From Chromatiaceae bacterium (GTDB lineage: Bacteria; Pseudomonadota; Gammaproteobacteria; Chromatiales; Chromatiaceae), in contig CP037918.1 of assembly GCA_019356535.1 (NCBI GenBank), positions 1,054,001 to 1,118,000 of the forward strand: a stretch of 64,000 nt of DNA. The letters run 5' to 3'. The position numbers and the translations under genes are program-made. Position 1 is the stretch's first letter; each line of letters starts with the position of its first letter. The notes under the pieces were generated by a model. It saw only the letters and a program-made list of their open reading frames with translations, was not told the origin of the DNA and made no database searches. Shown here one piece after another: positions 45,631 to 57,921 of this stretch.

Positions 45631-46944
45631 ATGCAAGTTTCTGTTGAGTCTGGCGAGGGCCTGGAAAGGCGTTTGTTGGTGGACCTGCCGAAAGAGCGGG
45701 TCGAGACCGAGGTGGAGAAGAAGCTCACCGAGCTGGCGAAGAATATTCGTCTCGATGGTTTCCGCCCCGGCAAGGTGCCGGTGCGCGTGGTGCGTCAGCG
45801 TTTCGGTGACCAGGTGCGTCAGGAGGTTTATGGCGACCTGATCCAGGCCACCTTCTACGAGGCGGCTGAGCAGTCCAGCGTGGCCCCGGTTGGTGATCCC
45901 AGCATCGAGCTGCGCGATGCCGCCGAGGAAGGTGGTCTGAGCTACACCGCCACCTTCCAGGTGATGCCCGAGATCGAGCTGGCCGACCTGTCCGGCAAGG
46001 AGGTCGTCAAGCCGGTGGCCGAGGTCACCGAGGCCGACGTGGACGAGATGATCGAGCGCCTGCGCCAGCAGCGCCGGACCTGGGAAGAGGTTGATCGTGC
46101 CGCGCAGGACGGTGACACCGTTCACATCGACTTCAAGGGCTTCATCGACGGCGAGGCCTTCGAAGGCGGCAGCGCCGAGGACGTGCCGCTGGTGCTGGGT
46201 TCCGGCTCCATGATCGATGGTTTCGAATCCGGTCTACTGGGCGCCAAGGCCGGTGAGACCCGTACTGTGGAGGTTACCTTCCCCGAGGACTACCGTGCCG
46301 AGCACCTGGCTGGCAAGCCTGCCAGCTTCGAGATTACGGTGCGCAAGGTGCTCGAAGCCCGTCTGCCCGAGATCGACGAGCAGTTCGTCAAGGACTTCGG
46401 CGTCGAGGAGGGCACCGAGGAGGCCCTGCGCGCCGAGGTGCGCAAGAACATGGAGACCGAACTGGAGCAGAAGCTGTCCGGACTGGTCAAGGATAACGTC
46501 ATGACCCTGCTGCGCGAGGCCAATCCTCTCGAGGTGCCCGATGCGATGGTCAAACAGGAGGCCGAGCGCATGAAGCAGCAGGCCCTGGCGGACATGCAGG
46601 CGCGTGGGCAGCAGTCGTCGCTGGACCTGCCGGCGAGCCTGTTCGAGGAGCAGGCGCGGGTGCGCGTGCACCTCGGTCTGCTGGTCGGCGAGATCATCGA
46701 CAAGCAGGGCCTCGAGGCTTCCGAGGACGATGTGCGTCAAATGATCGAGCAGCTGGCACAGTCCTACGAGGACCCGCAGGAAGTCGTGGACTATTATCTG
46801 AACAATCCCCAACAGCGGGCCTCGCTCGAAAACTTGGTGCTCGAGAACAAGGTTGTGGACTGGGTGCTCGACCAGGTCGAGGTCAAGGAAGACAAGCGCA
46901 CATTCTCCGAGGTGATGAACCCCGAGCAACAGGCGCAGAATTGA
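45631..46944 (+). CDS. tig: Trigger factor
   Basis: Ribosome-bound chaperone and prolyl isomerase. 437 aa. N-terminal ribosome-docking loop GFRPGKVPVRVVRQRFGDQV; FKBP domain at about 160-245 (DTVHIDFKGFIDGEAFEGG, LGSGSMIDGFESGLLGAKAG, FPEDYRAEHLAGKPA); long helical C-terminal arms. Followed by clpP after 36 bp, the usual tig-clpP-clpX-lon order. Confidence 0.98.
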   Translation: MQVSVESGEGLERRLLVDLPKERVETEVEKKLTELAKNIRLDGFRPGKVPVRVVRQRFGDQVRQEVYGDLIQATFYEAAEQSSVAPVGDPSIELRDAAEEGGLSYTATFQVMPEIELADLSGKEVVKPVAEVTEADVDEMIERLRQQRRTWEEVDRAAQDGDTVHIDFKGFIDGEAFEGGSAEDVPLVLGSGSMIDGFESGLLGAKAGETRTVEVTFPEDYRAEHLAGKPASFEITVRKVLEARLPEIDEQFVKDFGVEEGTEEALRAEVRKNMETELEQKLSGLVKDNVMTLLREANPLEVPDAMVKQEAERMKQQALADMQARGQQSSLDLPASLFEEQARVRVHLGLLVGEIIDKQGLEASEDDVRQMIEQLAQSYEDPQEVVDYYLNNPQQRASLENLVLENKVVDWVLDQVEVKEDKRTFSEVMNPEQQAQN

Positions 46945-46980
46945 TCCGGTCTCGTAAATAACACTCAAGGATTTTCCTGC

Positions 46981-47616
46981 ATGATCGATACCAAGGGCAT
47001 GAACACTTTCGAACCGCAGAACCTCGGCCTGGTGCCGATGGTGGTGGAGCAGACGGCGCGCGGTGAGCGCGCCTACGACATCTATTCGCGACTGCTCAAG
47101 GAGCGGGTGGTGTTCTGTGTGGGACCGGTGGAAGACCACATGGCCAACCTGATTGTGGCGCAGCTGCTGTTCCTCGAGTCGGAGAATCCGGACAAGGACA
47201 TCCACCTGTACATCAACTCGCCGGGCGGTTCAGTGACCGCCGGGCTGGCGATCTACGACACCATGCAGTTCATCCGCCCGCACGTTACCACCATGTGTAT
47301 CGGTCAGGCGGCGAGCATGGGCGCGGTGCTGCTGGCCGCAGGCGAGAAGGGCAAGCGCTATGCCCTGCCCAACTCCCGAGTGATGATCCACCAGCCGCTG
47401 GGCGGTTTTCAGGGGCAGGCGACCGACATCGAGATCCACGCCCGCGAGATCCTGCAGATCCGCGAGCGCCTGAACGCGATCCTGGCCGAGCACACTGGCC
47501 GTTCGCTCGAGGAGATTGGCCGCGATACCGACCGGGACAACTTCATGAGTGCCGAGGAATCCCGCGAGTACGGGCTGATCGACGAGGTGGTGACACGGCG
47601 CGGCGGCAAGGATTGA
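46981..47616 (+). CDS. clpP: ATP-dependent Clp protease proteolytic subunit
   Basis: 211 aa. Catalytic Ser in [20 protein letters not shown], His in [15 protein letters not shown], Asp further on ([20 protein letters not shown]). Entry [25 protein letters not shown] ribosome site. The ATG at residue 7 is a possible shorter start. Confidence 0.98.
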   Translation: MIDTKGMNTFEPQNLGLVPMVVEQTARGERAYDIYSRLLKERVVFCVGPVEDHMANLIVAQLLFLESENPDKDIHLYINSPGGSVTAGLAIYDTMQFIRPHVTTMCIGQAASMGAVLLAAGEKGKRYALPNSRVMIHQPLGGFQGQATDIEIHAREILQIRERLNAILAEHTGRSLEEIGRDTDRDNFMSAEESREYGLIDEVVTRRGGKD

Positions 47617-47689
47617 GCGGGCTTACAGGCCGTGTCGAAGCCCCTGCGGAGACCGGAATTCGCAGGCAAAGCCGGCGGTAATTGGCGGC

Positions 47690-47717
47690 TTGTCAATGGA
47701 ACGGTTTCCGATATGAT
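47690..47717 (+). promoter_or_regulatory. Sigma-70 promoter for clpX
   Basis: TTGTCA, 16 bp, TATGAT in the clpP-clpX gap. It implies clpX is not made only from the tig-clpP transcript. Confidence 0.75.
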
Positions 47718-47790
47718 GGGATTGTAAACCGTGGAAAGGGAGGCGAAAGGTTCGCCGCCGTCCCGGTCGCAACGCAACAGGGTGTAGAGT

Positions 47791-49065
47791 ATGAGTGACG
47801 ACAGACACGGCAAGAACGACGATGGCAAGCTGCTCTACTGCTCTTTCTGCGGAAAGAGTCAGCACGAGGTGCGCAAGCTGATCGCCGGCCCGTCCGTGTT
47901 CATCTGCGATGAATGCGTGGAGTTGTGCAACGACATCATCCGCGAGGAGATGCAGGAAAGCGCCCCGGAGTCCGCGCGCGGACTGCCCACGCCGCATGAA
48001 ATCAACGAGACCCTCGATCAGTACGTTATCGGCCAGGAGCGGGCCAAGAAGGTCCTCTCGGTAGCGGTCTATAACCACTACAAGCGCCTCGAGGCCTCTG
48101 GCAAGAAGGACGAGATCGAGATCTCCAAGAGCAACATTCTGCTCATCGGTCCCACCGGATCGGGCAAGACCCTGCTGGCCGAGACGTTGGCGCGGTTGCT
48201 CAACGTACCCTTCACCATCGCCGATGCCACCACGCTGACCGAGGCGGGGTATGTCGGCGAGGATGTCGAAAACATCATCCAGAAGCTGTTGCAGAAGTGT
48301 GACTACGATGTCGAGAAGGCTCAGACCGGCATCGTCTACATCGACGAGATCGACAAGATCTCGCGCAAGTCCGACAACCCCTCGATCACCCGGGATGTCT
48401 CAGGCGAGGGCGTGCAGCAGGCCCTGCTCAAGCTCATCGAGGGCACGGTGGCCTCGGTGCCGCCGCAGGGTGGGCGCAAACACCCGCAACAGGAATTCCT
48501 CCAGGTCGATACCTCGAACATCCTGTTCATCGTCGGTGGCGCCTTCGCTGGGCTCGACAAGGTGATCCGCAACCGCTCCGAGAAGGGCGGCATCGGCTTC
48601 TCCGCCGAGGTACACAGCAAGGATGAGAAGCGTAACCTGGGCGAGATCCTGCACGAGGTGGAGCCCGAGGACCTGATCTCCTATGGTCTGATTCCCGAAT
48701 TCGTCGGTCGTCTGCCGGTGGTCGCCACGCTCGAGGAGCTGGATGAGGAGGCCCTGGTGCGGATCCTTACCGAACCGAAGAATGCACTGGTCAAGCAGTA
48801 CCAGCGCCTGTTCGAGATGGAGGGCGCCGAGCTCGAGTTCCGCGACGACGCCCTGCGCGCCATTGCCCGCAAGGCCATGGAACGCAAGACCGGCGCGCGT
48901 GGCCTGCGTACCATCCTTGAGCACATTCTGCTCGACACCATGTACGACCTGCCCTCGCTGAAGAATGTCAGCAAGGTGGTGATTGACGAATCGGTGGTGC
49001 AGGGCGAGTCGGACCCGCTGATCATCTTCGAGGGGGCGGACCAGCAGATGGCCGCTTCCGACTGA
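47791..49065 (+). CDS. clpX: ATP-dependent Clp protease ATP-binding subunit ClpX
   Basis: Unfoldase for ClpP; 424 aa. N-terminal zinc finger [20 protein letters not shown] with CDECVELC, Walker [21 protein letters not shown], Walker [32 protein letters not shown] and the ClpP-docking loop [12 protein letters not shown] region. Weak ribosome site (GGTGTAGAGT). Confidence 0.98.
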   Translation: MSDDRHGKNDDGKLLYCSFCGKSQHEVRKLIAGPSVFICDECVELCNDIIREEMQESAPESARGLPTPHEINETLDQYVIGQERAKKVLSVAVYNHYKRLEASGKKDEIEISKSNILLIGPTGSGKTLLAETLARLLNVPFTIADATTLTEAGYVGEDVENIIQKLLQKCDYDVEKAQTGIVYIDEIDKISRKSDNPSITRDVSGEGVQQALLKLIEGTVASVPPQGGRKHPQQEFLQVDTSNILFIVGGAFAGLDKVIRNRSEKGGIGFSAEVHSKDEKRNLGEILHEVEPEDLISYGLIPEFVGRLPVVATLEELDEEALVRILTEPKNALVKQYQRLFEMEGAELEFRDDALRAIARKAMERKTGARGLRTILEHILLDTMYDLPSLKNVSKVVIDESVVQGESDPLIIFEGADQQMAASD

Positions 49066-49070
49066 TTCCG

Positions 49071-49096
49071 AATGCCCGGCCTGCCGGGCATTTTTT
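49071..49096 (+). terminator. Intrinsic terminator after clpX
   Basis: ATGCCCGGC-CT-GCCGGGCAT followed by TTTTT. Five bases downstream the lon sigma-32 promoter begins. Confidence 0.85.
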
Positions 49097-49100
49097 ATAA

Positions 49101-49128
49101 CTTGATTTTGTCGGGGATGTCCCCAGAT
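49101..49128 (+). promoter_or_regulatory. Sigma-32 (heat-shock) promoter for lon
   Basis: CTTGATT, 13 bp, CCCCAGAT. The spacer contains GGGG that pairs with CCCC, much like the E. coli lon heat-shock promoter. Leader to the ATG is about 95 nt. Confidence 0.75.
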
Positions 49129-49230
49129 TGATCTCAATCGAGTTCACACCCAGATCGTCGGCCCGAACCCGGGACGGCAGACAGACATTCAGGCGCTTCC
49201 CGGTCCGGGGAACGTCTTTCGGAGGAACCC

Positions 49231-51657
<2,427 letters not shown>

Positions 51658-51724
51658 TTATTGGCGCGATCGCTGGTAGAAATAGGTCTGCGCGGCGGCC
51701 CGCTTGTGGAGGCGCCGCCAGCGC

Positions 51725-51761
51725 TTGACTGGACTCGGGAGCGGCTGCTATAAAGCCGCTC
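51725..51761 (+). promoter_or_regulatory. hupB promoter overlapping a hairpin
   Basis: TTGACT (51725-51730), 18 bp, TGC-TATAAA (extended -10 at 51749-51754). GAGCGGC (51739-51745) and GCCGCTC (51755-51761) form a stem around the -10 box, followed by TTTCTC, so the same DNA looks like the lon terminator and the hupB promoter. Confidence 0.7.
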
Positions 51762-51856
51762 TTTCTCTTGCGGCAGGAGCTGCTTACTCTTAAGATTGAT
51801 TTGGATGACGTCCAGGCCTGGGTAGGCTGGAGTCTCCGAAGGGGGCATTCAACGAC

Positions 51857-52129
51857 ATGAACAAGACCGAGCTTATCGAAGCCATGGCAGACGCTGCCGA
51901 TATCTCCAAGGCCGCCGCAGGCCGTGCGTTGGATGGCATGATCGATGCCATCACTCAGGCCATCAAGTCGGGCGACAGCGTGTCCATCATCGGCTTCGGT
52001 ACCTTCACCCTGCGCGAGCGTGCTGCGCGCAAGGGCCGCAATCCCAAGACCGGCGAGACCATCGAGATTGCGGCTTCAAAATCTCCTGCATTTAAGGCTG
52101 GCAAAGCGTTCAAAGATGCTGTAAATTAA
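51857..52129 (+). CDS. hupB: DNA-binding protein HU-beta
   Basis: 90-aa nucleoid protein: [40 protein letters not shown], then [16 protein letters not shown]. The lon-hupB order is conserved. Two tRNA genes follow from 14 bp after its stop, and are probably on the same transcript. Confidence 0.97.
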   Translation: MNKTELIEAMADAADISKAAAGRALDGMIDAITQAIKSGDSVSIIGFGTFTLRERAARKGRNPKTGETIEIAASKSPAFKAGKAFKDAVN

Positions 52130-52143
52130 CGCACCTCGAAACG

Positions 52144-52219
52144 GGGTGCTTAGCTCAGCTGGGAGAGCATCGCCCTTACAAGGCGAGGGTCGCAGGTTCG
52201 ATCCCTGCAGCACCCACCA
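52144..52219 (+). tRNA. tRNA-Val (anticodon UAC)
   Basis: 76 nt with encoded CCA. Acceptor GGGTGCT pairs with AGCACCC. The anticodon loop CTTACAA gives UAC (GUN codons). Confidence 0.96.
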
Positions 52220-52228
52220 CGGGTCATA

Positions 52229-52305
52229 GGAGTGGTAGTTCAGTTGGTTAGAATACCGGCCTGTCACGCCGGGGGTCGCGGGTTCGAGTCCCGTCCACTC
52301 CGCCA
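52229..52305 (+). tRNA. tRNA-Asp (anticodon GUC)
   Basis: 77 nt with encoded CCA. Acceptor GGAGTGG pairs with CCACTCC. The anticodon loop CTGTCAC gives GUC. It is nine bases after tRNA-Val. Confidence 0.96.
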
Positions 52306-52315
52306 ACTCTGAAAG

Positions 52316-52347
52316 ACGGGGTATCATTGCGATACCCCGTTTTTTTT
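52316..52347 (+). terminator. Intrinsic terminator of the hupB-tRNA-Val-tRNA-Asp unit
   Basis: ACGGGGTATC-ATTGC-GATACCCCGT followed by eight Ts. A textbook terminator. Confidence 0.93.
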
Positions 52348-52382
52348 GCATCGAATTCAATCCGGACGAACAAAGACAGATC

Positions 52383-54275
52383 ATGCTGCAGGCAATCAGA
52401 GAAAAGGCTCAGGGGTGGATCGCCTGGGCAATCGTGATCCTCATCAGTATTCCCTTTGCGCTGTTCGGCATACAGCAGTATCTCGGGGTCAGCTCCGACC
52501 CGGTAGTGGCCTCGGTCGATGGTACCGACATCACTGTCCGGCAGCTCGAGCGCCGGGTGCGCGAGTTGCGTGATTCCATGCGTCAGCGCCTGGGGCCAGC
52601 CTTCAATGCCGATATCTTCTCCGACAAGCTACTCAAACCGCAGGTGTTGCAGGCGATGATCGACGAGACCCTGCTGCGCCAGGCGGCTGACGATTGGGGC
52701 ATGCGGGTGAGTGACGAGCAGGTGGCGGCCTATATCCGCTCGTTGCCGGGCCTGCAGAACGGCGGCAAGTTCGACATGCGCCTGTACGAGGCCACGGTAC
52801 GTAGCCGGGGGTTGACCAAGGCCGGCTTCGAGGCCCTGGTGCGCGAGGAGATGATCCGTGCGCAGCAACAGTCGGGCATTCGGGATACCGCTATCGTCAC
52901 CCACACCGACCTGGCCGAGCAGGTGCGCCTGGGCGAGCAGCGGCGGCAGATTCGCTATGTGCGTATTCCCGCCGATGGTTTTCTCGATGTCGAGTCGATC
53001 GACGACGAGGAGGCCCGGCAGTACTACGAACGTTCGCAACGTGACTACCAGGTGCCCGAGCGGGTCAAGCTGGCCTGGATACTGCTGGATGTGAAGGATC
53101 TGGCCGACGAGGTGCCGGTGGATGATGAGAAGGTGCGCCAGTATTTCGAGGACCACCGCGGTGAGTTCGTCGCCGAGCAGGAACGCCGAGTGAGGCACAT
53201 CCTGATCCCCGTCGAGGGTGACGACGACCAGGCGCGCCAGCAGGCCGAGCAACTGATCGAACAGTTACGCCAAGGTGCGGATTTCGCGGCGCTGGCCAAG
53301 GAACATTCCAAGGACCCGGGTTCTGCGGCCGATGGTGGCGACCTGGGCTGGGTCAATCGCGGGGTGATGGTCAAGCCCTTCGAGGACGCGGTGTTTGCAG
53401 CCAGGCCGGGTGAGATCACCGGCCCGGTCAAGACCGAGTTTGGCTATCACATCATCGAGGTCACCGAGGTTCGCGGTGGTGCCGAGGCGAGTTTCGAGCA
53501 GGTGCGCGACAAGGTCGAGGCGGCCTATCGTCGCGCCCAGGCCGAGGAGATCTATTACGAACGCCTCGAACGCCTGGCGGATCTGGCCTACGAAACGCCC
53601 GATAGCCTGGCTCCGGCGGCCGAGGCGTTGGGGCTGAAGATCCAACACAGCGACTGGGTCACGCGCAATGGTGGTCTGCCGCTGGCGATCGAATCGCCCA
53701 AGGTGGTCGGTGCGGCCTTCTCCGACGAAGTGCTCGGCGAAGGCAACAACAGCGACGTGATCGAGCTGGCGCCGACTCGTGCGGTGGTAGTGCGTGTCGA
53801 GGAGCACGAGGAGGCCATGGTCAAGCCCTTCGAGGAGGTCAAGGACGAGGTGCGTCAGGCCGCAGCCCGTGCCAAGGCCTCGGACAAGGCGCGTTCCGAG
53901 GGGGAGAAGCGGCTGACGGAATTGCGTGAAGGAGGTGATCTCGACGGCCTGGCCAAGGCGAATGGCTGGGAGCTGAAGCAGGCCACGGTCGGTCGGCGGG
54001 GTGGCGAAGGTGCCCCGGCCGAGGTGGCACGTGCCGCTTTCGACGTACTGCGCCCGGCCGATGGCAAGCCTGCCTATGGCGGCGTGGTCTCGGCCAATGG
54101 TGATTATTTCCTGGTCGCGGTGGACCAGGTGATCGATGGTGATCTTGAGGCGCTCGACCAGGCTCAGCGCGAGCAGCGCCTGGCGCGGCTTCGGCAAGTC
54201 CTAGGCAGTACCGAGTTCCGGGGCGTGCTGCAGGCCCTGCGTGCCCGTGCCGACATCGAGGTGATGCTCAAGTAG
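52383..54275 (+). CDS. ppiD: Periplasmic peptidyl-prolyl isomerase PpiD
   Basis: 630 aa, one N-terminal membrane anchor ([20 protein letters not shown]), the rest periplasmic. The SurA_N-like region covers 45-190 and a parvulin domain about 265-365 ([65 protein letters not shown]). Acts as an outer-membrane protein chaperone at the Sec translocon. Same position after hupB as in E. coli, with two tRNA genes in between. Confidence 0.94.
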   Translation: MLQAIREKAQGWIAWAIVILISIPFALFGIQQYLGVSSDPVVASVDGTDITVRQLERRVRELRDSMRQRLGPAFNADIFSDKLLKPQVLQAMIDETLLRQAADDWGMRVSDEQVAAYIRSLPGLQNGGKFDMRLYEATVRSRGLTKAGFEALVREEMIRAQQQSGIRDTAIVTHTDLAEQVRLGEQRRQIRYVRIPADGFLDVESIDDEEARQYYERSQRDYQVPERVKLAWILLDVKDLADEVPVDDEKVRQYFEDHRGEFVAEQERRVRHILIPVEGDDDQARQQAEQLIEQLRQGADFAALAKEHSKDPGSAADGGDLGWVNRGVMVKPFEDAVFAARPGEITGPVKTEFGYHIIEVTEVRGGAEASFEQVRDKVEAAYRRAQAEEIYYERLERLADLAYETPDSLAPAAEALGLKIQHSDWVTRNGGLPLAIESPKVVGAAFSDEVLGEGNNSDVIELAPTRAVVVRVEEHEEAMVKPFEEVKDEVRQAAARAKASDKARSEGEKRLTELREGGDLDGLAKANGWELKQATVGRRGGEGAPAEVARAAFDVLRPADGKPAYGGVVSANGDYFLVAVDQVIDGDLEALDQAQREQRLARLRQVLGSTEFRGVLQALRARADIEVMLK

Positions 54276-54293
54276 GAAGCCCGTCCTCGGGCC
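54274..54293. repeat. Hairpin TAGGAAGCCCGTCCTCGGGC
   Basis: Second copy of the TAGGA-n-GCCCGTCCTCGGGC element at 23498. It begins inside the ppiD stop codon and may serve as its 3' hairpin. A further palindromic stem CCTGACAGG...CCTGTCAGG follows at 54348-54374. Confidence 0.6.
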
Positions 54294-54492
54294 GAACCCG
54301 TTCGCGGCGGGGATGCTCCCCCCTGCTGTGCGTTTTATCGATACCCTCCTGACAGGGTCGAGGATCCTGTCAGGGTGGGAGTCTGCTGATCGTGGGCCGG
54401 GCTCAAGCTCTGCGTCGGCACCAGGAAAGGGCATGGGCGGTATGCACGGAAGGCGATAGAATCGTCCCCAGGTGTCGTAACCCCGGCAGGCC

Positions 54493-56163
54493 ATGGAGAT
54501 TCAAGTCAGCGAGCTGATCGTCCGGTTTCTGGAGCGTCTGGGCATCGATTGCGTCTTCGGCATGCCGGGAGCGCACATTCTGCCTGTTTACGATGCCCTG
54601 TATGACTCGTCCATTCGCACGGTGCTCGCCAAGCATGAGCAGGGTGCGGCCTTCATGGCCGGTGGGCATGCGCGGGTGAGCGGCGGCATCGGCTGCTGCA
54701 TTACCACCGCGGGTCCGGGCGCCACCAATACCGTCACTGCGATCGCCAGTGCCTATGCCGATCGTCTGCCCCTGCTGCTGATCACCGGCGAGACCTCCAC
54801 TCACATCTTCGGCAAGGGTGGTTTGCAGGAGAGTGCGGGCGAGGGCGGAGCCATCGATCAATGCGCCCTGTTCGCCGGGATTACCCGCTACCGGCGGTTG
54901 ATCGAGCGCACCGACTACCTGGCCAATGTGCTCAACCAGGCGGCGCGTGAGCTGCTGTCGGACACCCCGGGGCCGGTGTTGCTCAGCCTGCCGTTCAACC
55001 TGCAGAAGGAGTGGGTGGACGAGTCGATACTCGACCGGGTGGTCACATCCAGGCCGCTCAACGGTATCCACGTGCGGCACGAGCAGATAGACGCCTTGGC
55101 CGACCTGTTGCTCGATGCACGCAATCCGGTGATCGTCGCCGGTTACGGCTGTATTCGCTCGGGCAGTGAGCCGCTGGTCGAGCGCCTCAGTGCGACCCTC
55201 GACATTCCGGTGACCACAAGTCTCAAGGGCAAGGGGGTGATCGCCGAGAACTCGCCGCGTTCGCTGGGTAGCCTGGGGGTGACCTCGACCGGATTCGCCT
55301 ATCGCTACATCGTGGATCATGCCGACTCGGTGATCTTTCTTGGTGCCGGTTTCAACGAGCGCACCAGTTACCTGTGGGACCAGGCCCTGCTGGCCGGCAA
55401 GCGTATCGCCCAGGTGGACAACGACCCGCAGCAGCTCAACAAGGTGTTCAAGGCGGATGTGGCGGTGAACGGCGATATCCGTGCGGTTCTCGACGGGGTG
55501 CTCTCGCGCATCGACCAGCAGGGCAGGAAGCGTAATCGCGCCACCGGTAGCCGTGTGCCGCATGTCCCGGCCAGGCGCCGTGAGACCGGCACCAGCGAGA
55601 TTTTCCGCGCCGGCTTCGCGGTGGTCGAACGTTTCTTCCAACGCCTCCAGGCCCAGCGCCTGCCGGGGCTGATGGTATTCGACGACAACATCATCTTCGC
55701 GCAGAACTTCCTGGACGTGACCGAGAGCGTGCGTTTCTATCCCAACAGCGGCATCTCCTCGTTGGGGCATGCCATCCCCGCGGCTATCGGTGCACGCTTC
55801 GCCCGCGAGGTGCCGGTCATGGCCATCCTCGGCGATGGCGGCTTCCAGATGTGCTGCATGGAGCTGATGACCGCGGTGAACTACGACATCCCGATCACGG
55901 TGGTGATGTTCAACAACGCCACCATGGGGCTGATCCGCAAGAACCAGGCACAGAACTACGGCGGTCGCTATGTCGACTGCGATTTCGTCAATCCCGACTA
56001 CCGCCAGCTGGCGGCCAGTTTTGGCATGGCCCATCACTGCATCGCGCGGCCAGACGAGGTGGATGCGGTACTCGAGCAGGTCGATCTCGTCGAAGGGCGC
56101 ACCCTGATCGAGATCCTGCTCGAGCGTGACGCCTTCCCCCATTACGATTCACGCCGACACTGA
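54493..56163 (+). CDS. Acetolactate-synthase-like thiamine pyrophosphate enzyme
   Basis: 556 aa. TPP Pyr domain with catalytic Glu in VLAKHEQGAAFMAGGHARVS, then TTAGPGATNTVTAIASAYAD. A central domain (about 195-330: VIVAGYGCIRSGSEPLVERL, LGAGFNERTSYLW). The PP domain has ILGDGGFQMCCMELMTAVNY with the GDG...N metal/TPP motif. It is close to AHAS, sulfoacetaldehyde acetyltransferase or pyruvate-oxidase types, but the C-terminal sequence MCCMELMTAVNYDIPITVVM does not single one out. No ilvN regulatory subunit lies nearby. A glycosyltransferase-like gene follows after 6 bp, an unusual partner. Substrate unknown. Confidence 0.85.
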   Translation: MEIQVSELIVRFLERLGIDCVFGMPGAHILPVYDALYDSSIRTVLAKHEQGAAFMAGGHARVSGGIGCCITTAGPGATNTVTAIASAYADRLPLLLITGETSTHIFGKGGLQESAGEGGAIDQCALFAGITRYRRLIERTDYLANVLNQAARELLSDTPGPVLLSLPFNLQKEWVDESILDRVVTSRPLNGIHVRHEQIDALADLLLDARNPVIVAGYGCIRSGSEPLVERLSATLDIPVTTSLKGKGVIAENSPRSLGSLGVTSTGFAYRYIVDHADSVIFLGAGFNERTSYLWDQALLAGKRIAQVDNDPQQLNKVFKADVAVNGDIRAVLDGVLSRIDQQGRKRNRATGSRVPHVPARRRETGTSEIFRAGFAVVERFFQRLQAQRLPGLMVFDDNIIFAQNFLDVTESVRFYPNSGISSLGHAIPAAIGARFAREVPVMAILGDGGFQMCCMELMTAVNYDIPITVVMFNNATMGLIRKNQAQNYGGRYVDCDFVNPDYRQLAASFGMAHHCIARPDEVDAVLEQVDLVEGRTLIEILLERDAFPHYDSRRH

Positions 56164-56169
56164 GGCGGT

Positions 56170-57843
56170 ATGGCGGAGACGGCGTTCGAAGTGGCCCGGC
56201 AGCGGCTGGGCATGAGCACGGCGGAGGCCGTCGATGACGATACCCTCTTGTCGCGTCTCGAGCAGGCGCTCTGGGACGACCCTACTGCTGAACTCGAAAG
56301 GCTCTACCAGGCCTGTTGCCGCGAGGCGGCGGGGCGCGAACGGGCCGCCAAGCATCACCTGGTCGTAGTGGTGCCGGTCGCCGACCGGCCGCGCCAGTTG
56401 CGGCACTGTCTCGAAAGCCTGATCGAGCACCAGCGGCGGTTCGCGCATGCCGGCGGCGTGTCGCTGGTGGTGGTCGAAGACTCGCTCGATCCCGCCAACC
56501 GGCGTGCCCATGCCGACCTGGTGCGCGAGATCCACGGCGCCGGGCTGGATGCTCACTACCTGGATACGGCGGCGCAATGGGCGTTGGTCGAACCGCTGCA
56601 AGCGGCGCTGCCGCTGTTCCTGGGGCGGCAGCGAGCCGAGGCCATGGGCCACAAGGGGGCCTCGGTGACGCGCAACATCGCCATGCTGTGGCTGGCGCGT
56701 CAGGGTTTCGAGCGACCGCTGTTTCACTTCATCGACAGCGACCAGGTGTTCCATGTCGATCCGTTCGCCGAGCGACCGCGTTACCTGCTGGATCATGCGC
56801 GTCACCTCGACCGCCTGTTCCGTACCCGCGACATCGAGGTGCTGACCGGCAAGGTGGTGGGCGATCCGCCGGTATCGCCGGCGGTGATGGCCGGCACCTT
56901 GTTGCAGGATCTCAACGGTATTCTGGAGGCTGCGTTGCCCAGTCCCGGTGCCGCCTGTACCTTTCACGGTGCGAAGGCGGGTGCTGGCCACGGGGCCTAT
57001 CATGACATGGCGGCCCTGTTCGGGCTCGACCAGGCAGCGCAGGGATTCGAATATGCCTGTCCTCTGGCCGGCGTGCACACCCATCTCGAGGCACTGCAGC
57101 TGCTGGGTGAACGCCTGTCACGGTTCTTCGACGGTGAACACCCGACCCGCGTCACGCCCTTTGCGCCGGTCAATGTCGAGACCAGCCTGGCCCCCGCGCG
57201 CACCGTCTATACCGGCAACTATGTGCTCAACCGTGACGGGTTGCGGCATGGCATCCCCTTTGCCGCGCTCAAGCTGCGCATGGCCGGCCCCACGCTCGGC
57301 CGGCTGTTGCAGCAGGGGCTGGGTGAACGTTTCGTGCAGGCGGCCTTGCCGCTGTTGCACCGGCGTGCCGAACCGGAGAGCGGAAGGGCGGAATACCGTC
57401 CCGGGGTACGTCACGATGGCGCGCTGGTGGATCTGGCGGGCGAGTACCAGCGGCAGTTCGTAGGTGATCTGATGCTGTTCGGCATCATCGAGTTGCTTGC
57501 AGATGGCTACCCGCAGCACGTGCCGCCACCCGATCGATTGGTGGCGGTATTCGATGCGGTAGCCGCGCGCCTGCTCGGCGAATATCGCCAGGTGCGTGAG
57601 CGGGTGATGGATGGCCTCGCGGTCTTCGCACGCCGGGTCGACAGCGCCGGGCAGCTGGATGACGCCGTGCTCGCGCCCTACCGCCGCTTTGCGCAACGGG
57701 TTCGGCACAACTACTCACCGCAGGCAACTGCCGTGCGCGCCCTGGAAGATCCCGCCTTTCGCGCAGACTGGATAGGGCGCCTGACCGCGGCCGTGCGCGA
57801 TCTCCCGGCTCAGCAAGCGCGCTGGATGGAGACGATCGGCTGA
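56170..57843 (+). CDS. Predicted GT-A-fold glycosyltransferase-like protein of unknown specificity
   Basis: 557 aa, no membrane segment or signal peptide. A Rossmann-like strand KHHLVVVVPVADRPRQLRHC and VSLVVVEDSLDPANRRAHAD precede a DxD-like PLFHFIDSDQVFHVDPFAER, as in nucleotide-sugar transferases. TRNIAMLWLARQGF lies before it. The middle has TFHGAKAGAGHGAYHDMAAL and CPLAGVHTHLEALQLLGERL. The C-terminal half is helical. ATG 56170 follows the TPP-enzyme stop by 6 bp, so the two form one operon. Family assignment is tentative; acceptor and donor unknown. Confidence 0.7.
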   Translation: MAETAFEVARQRLGMSTAEAVDDDTLLSRLEQALWDDPTAELERLYQACCREAAGRERAAKHHLVVVVPVADRPRQLRHCLESLIEHQRRFAHAGGVSLVVVEDSLDPANRRAHADLVREIHGAGLDAHYLDTAAQWALVEPLQAALPLFLGRQRAEAMGHKGASVTRNIAMLWLARQGFERPLFHFIDSDQVFHVDPFAERPRYLLDHARHLDRLFRTRDIEVLTGKVVGDPPVSPAVMAGTLLQDLNGILEAALPSPGAACTFHGAKAGAGHGAYHDMAALFGLDQAAQGFEYACPLAGVHTHLEALQLLGERLSRFFDGEHPTRVTPFAPVNVETSLAPARTVYTGNYVLNRDGLRHGIPFAALKLRMAGPTLGRLLQQGLGERFVQAALPLLHRRAEPESGRAEYRPGVRHDGALVDLAGEYQRQFVGDLMLFGIIELLADGYPQHVPPPDRLVAVFDAVAARLLGEYRQVRERVMDGLAVFARRVDSAGQLDDAVLAPYRRFAQRVRHNYSPQATAVRALEDPAFRADWIGRLTAAVRDLPAQQARWMETIG

Positions 57844-57921
57844 AAGCGCTTCCGGCCTGTTCAGCTCGTTTTCAGCTTCGCCCGCTAAGCTCTCCCCCAA
57901 CAGTCGTAGAGGAGGTATGCC

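Noticed and set aside
54403-56142. Long open frame opposite the TPP enzyme
   Set aside because: Antisense shadow without any motif.
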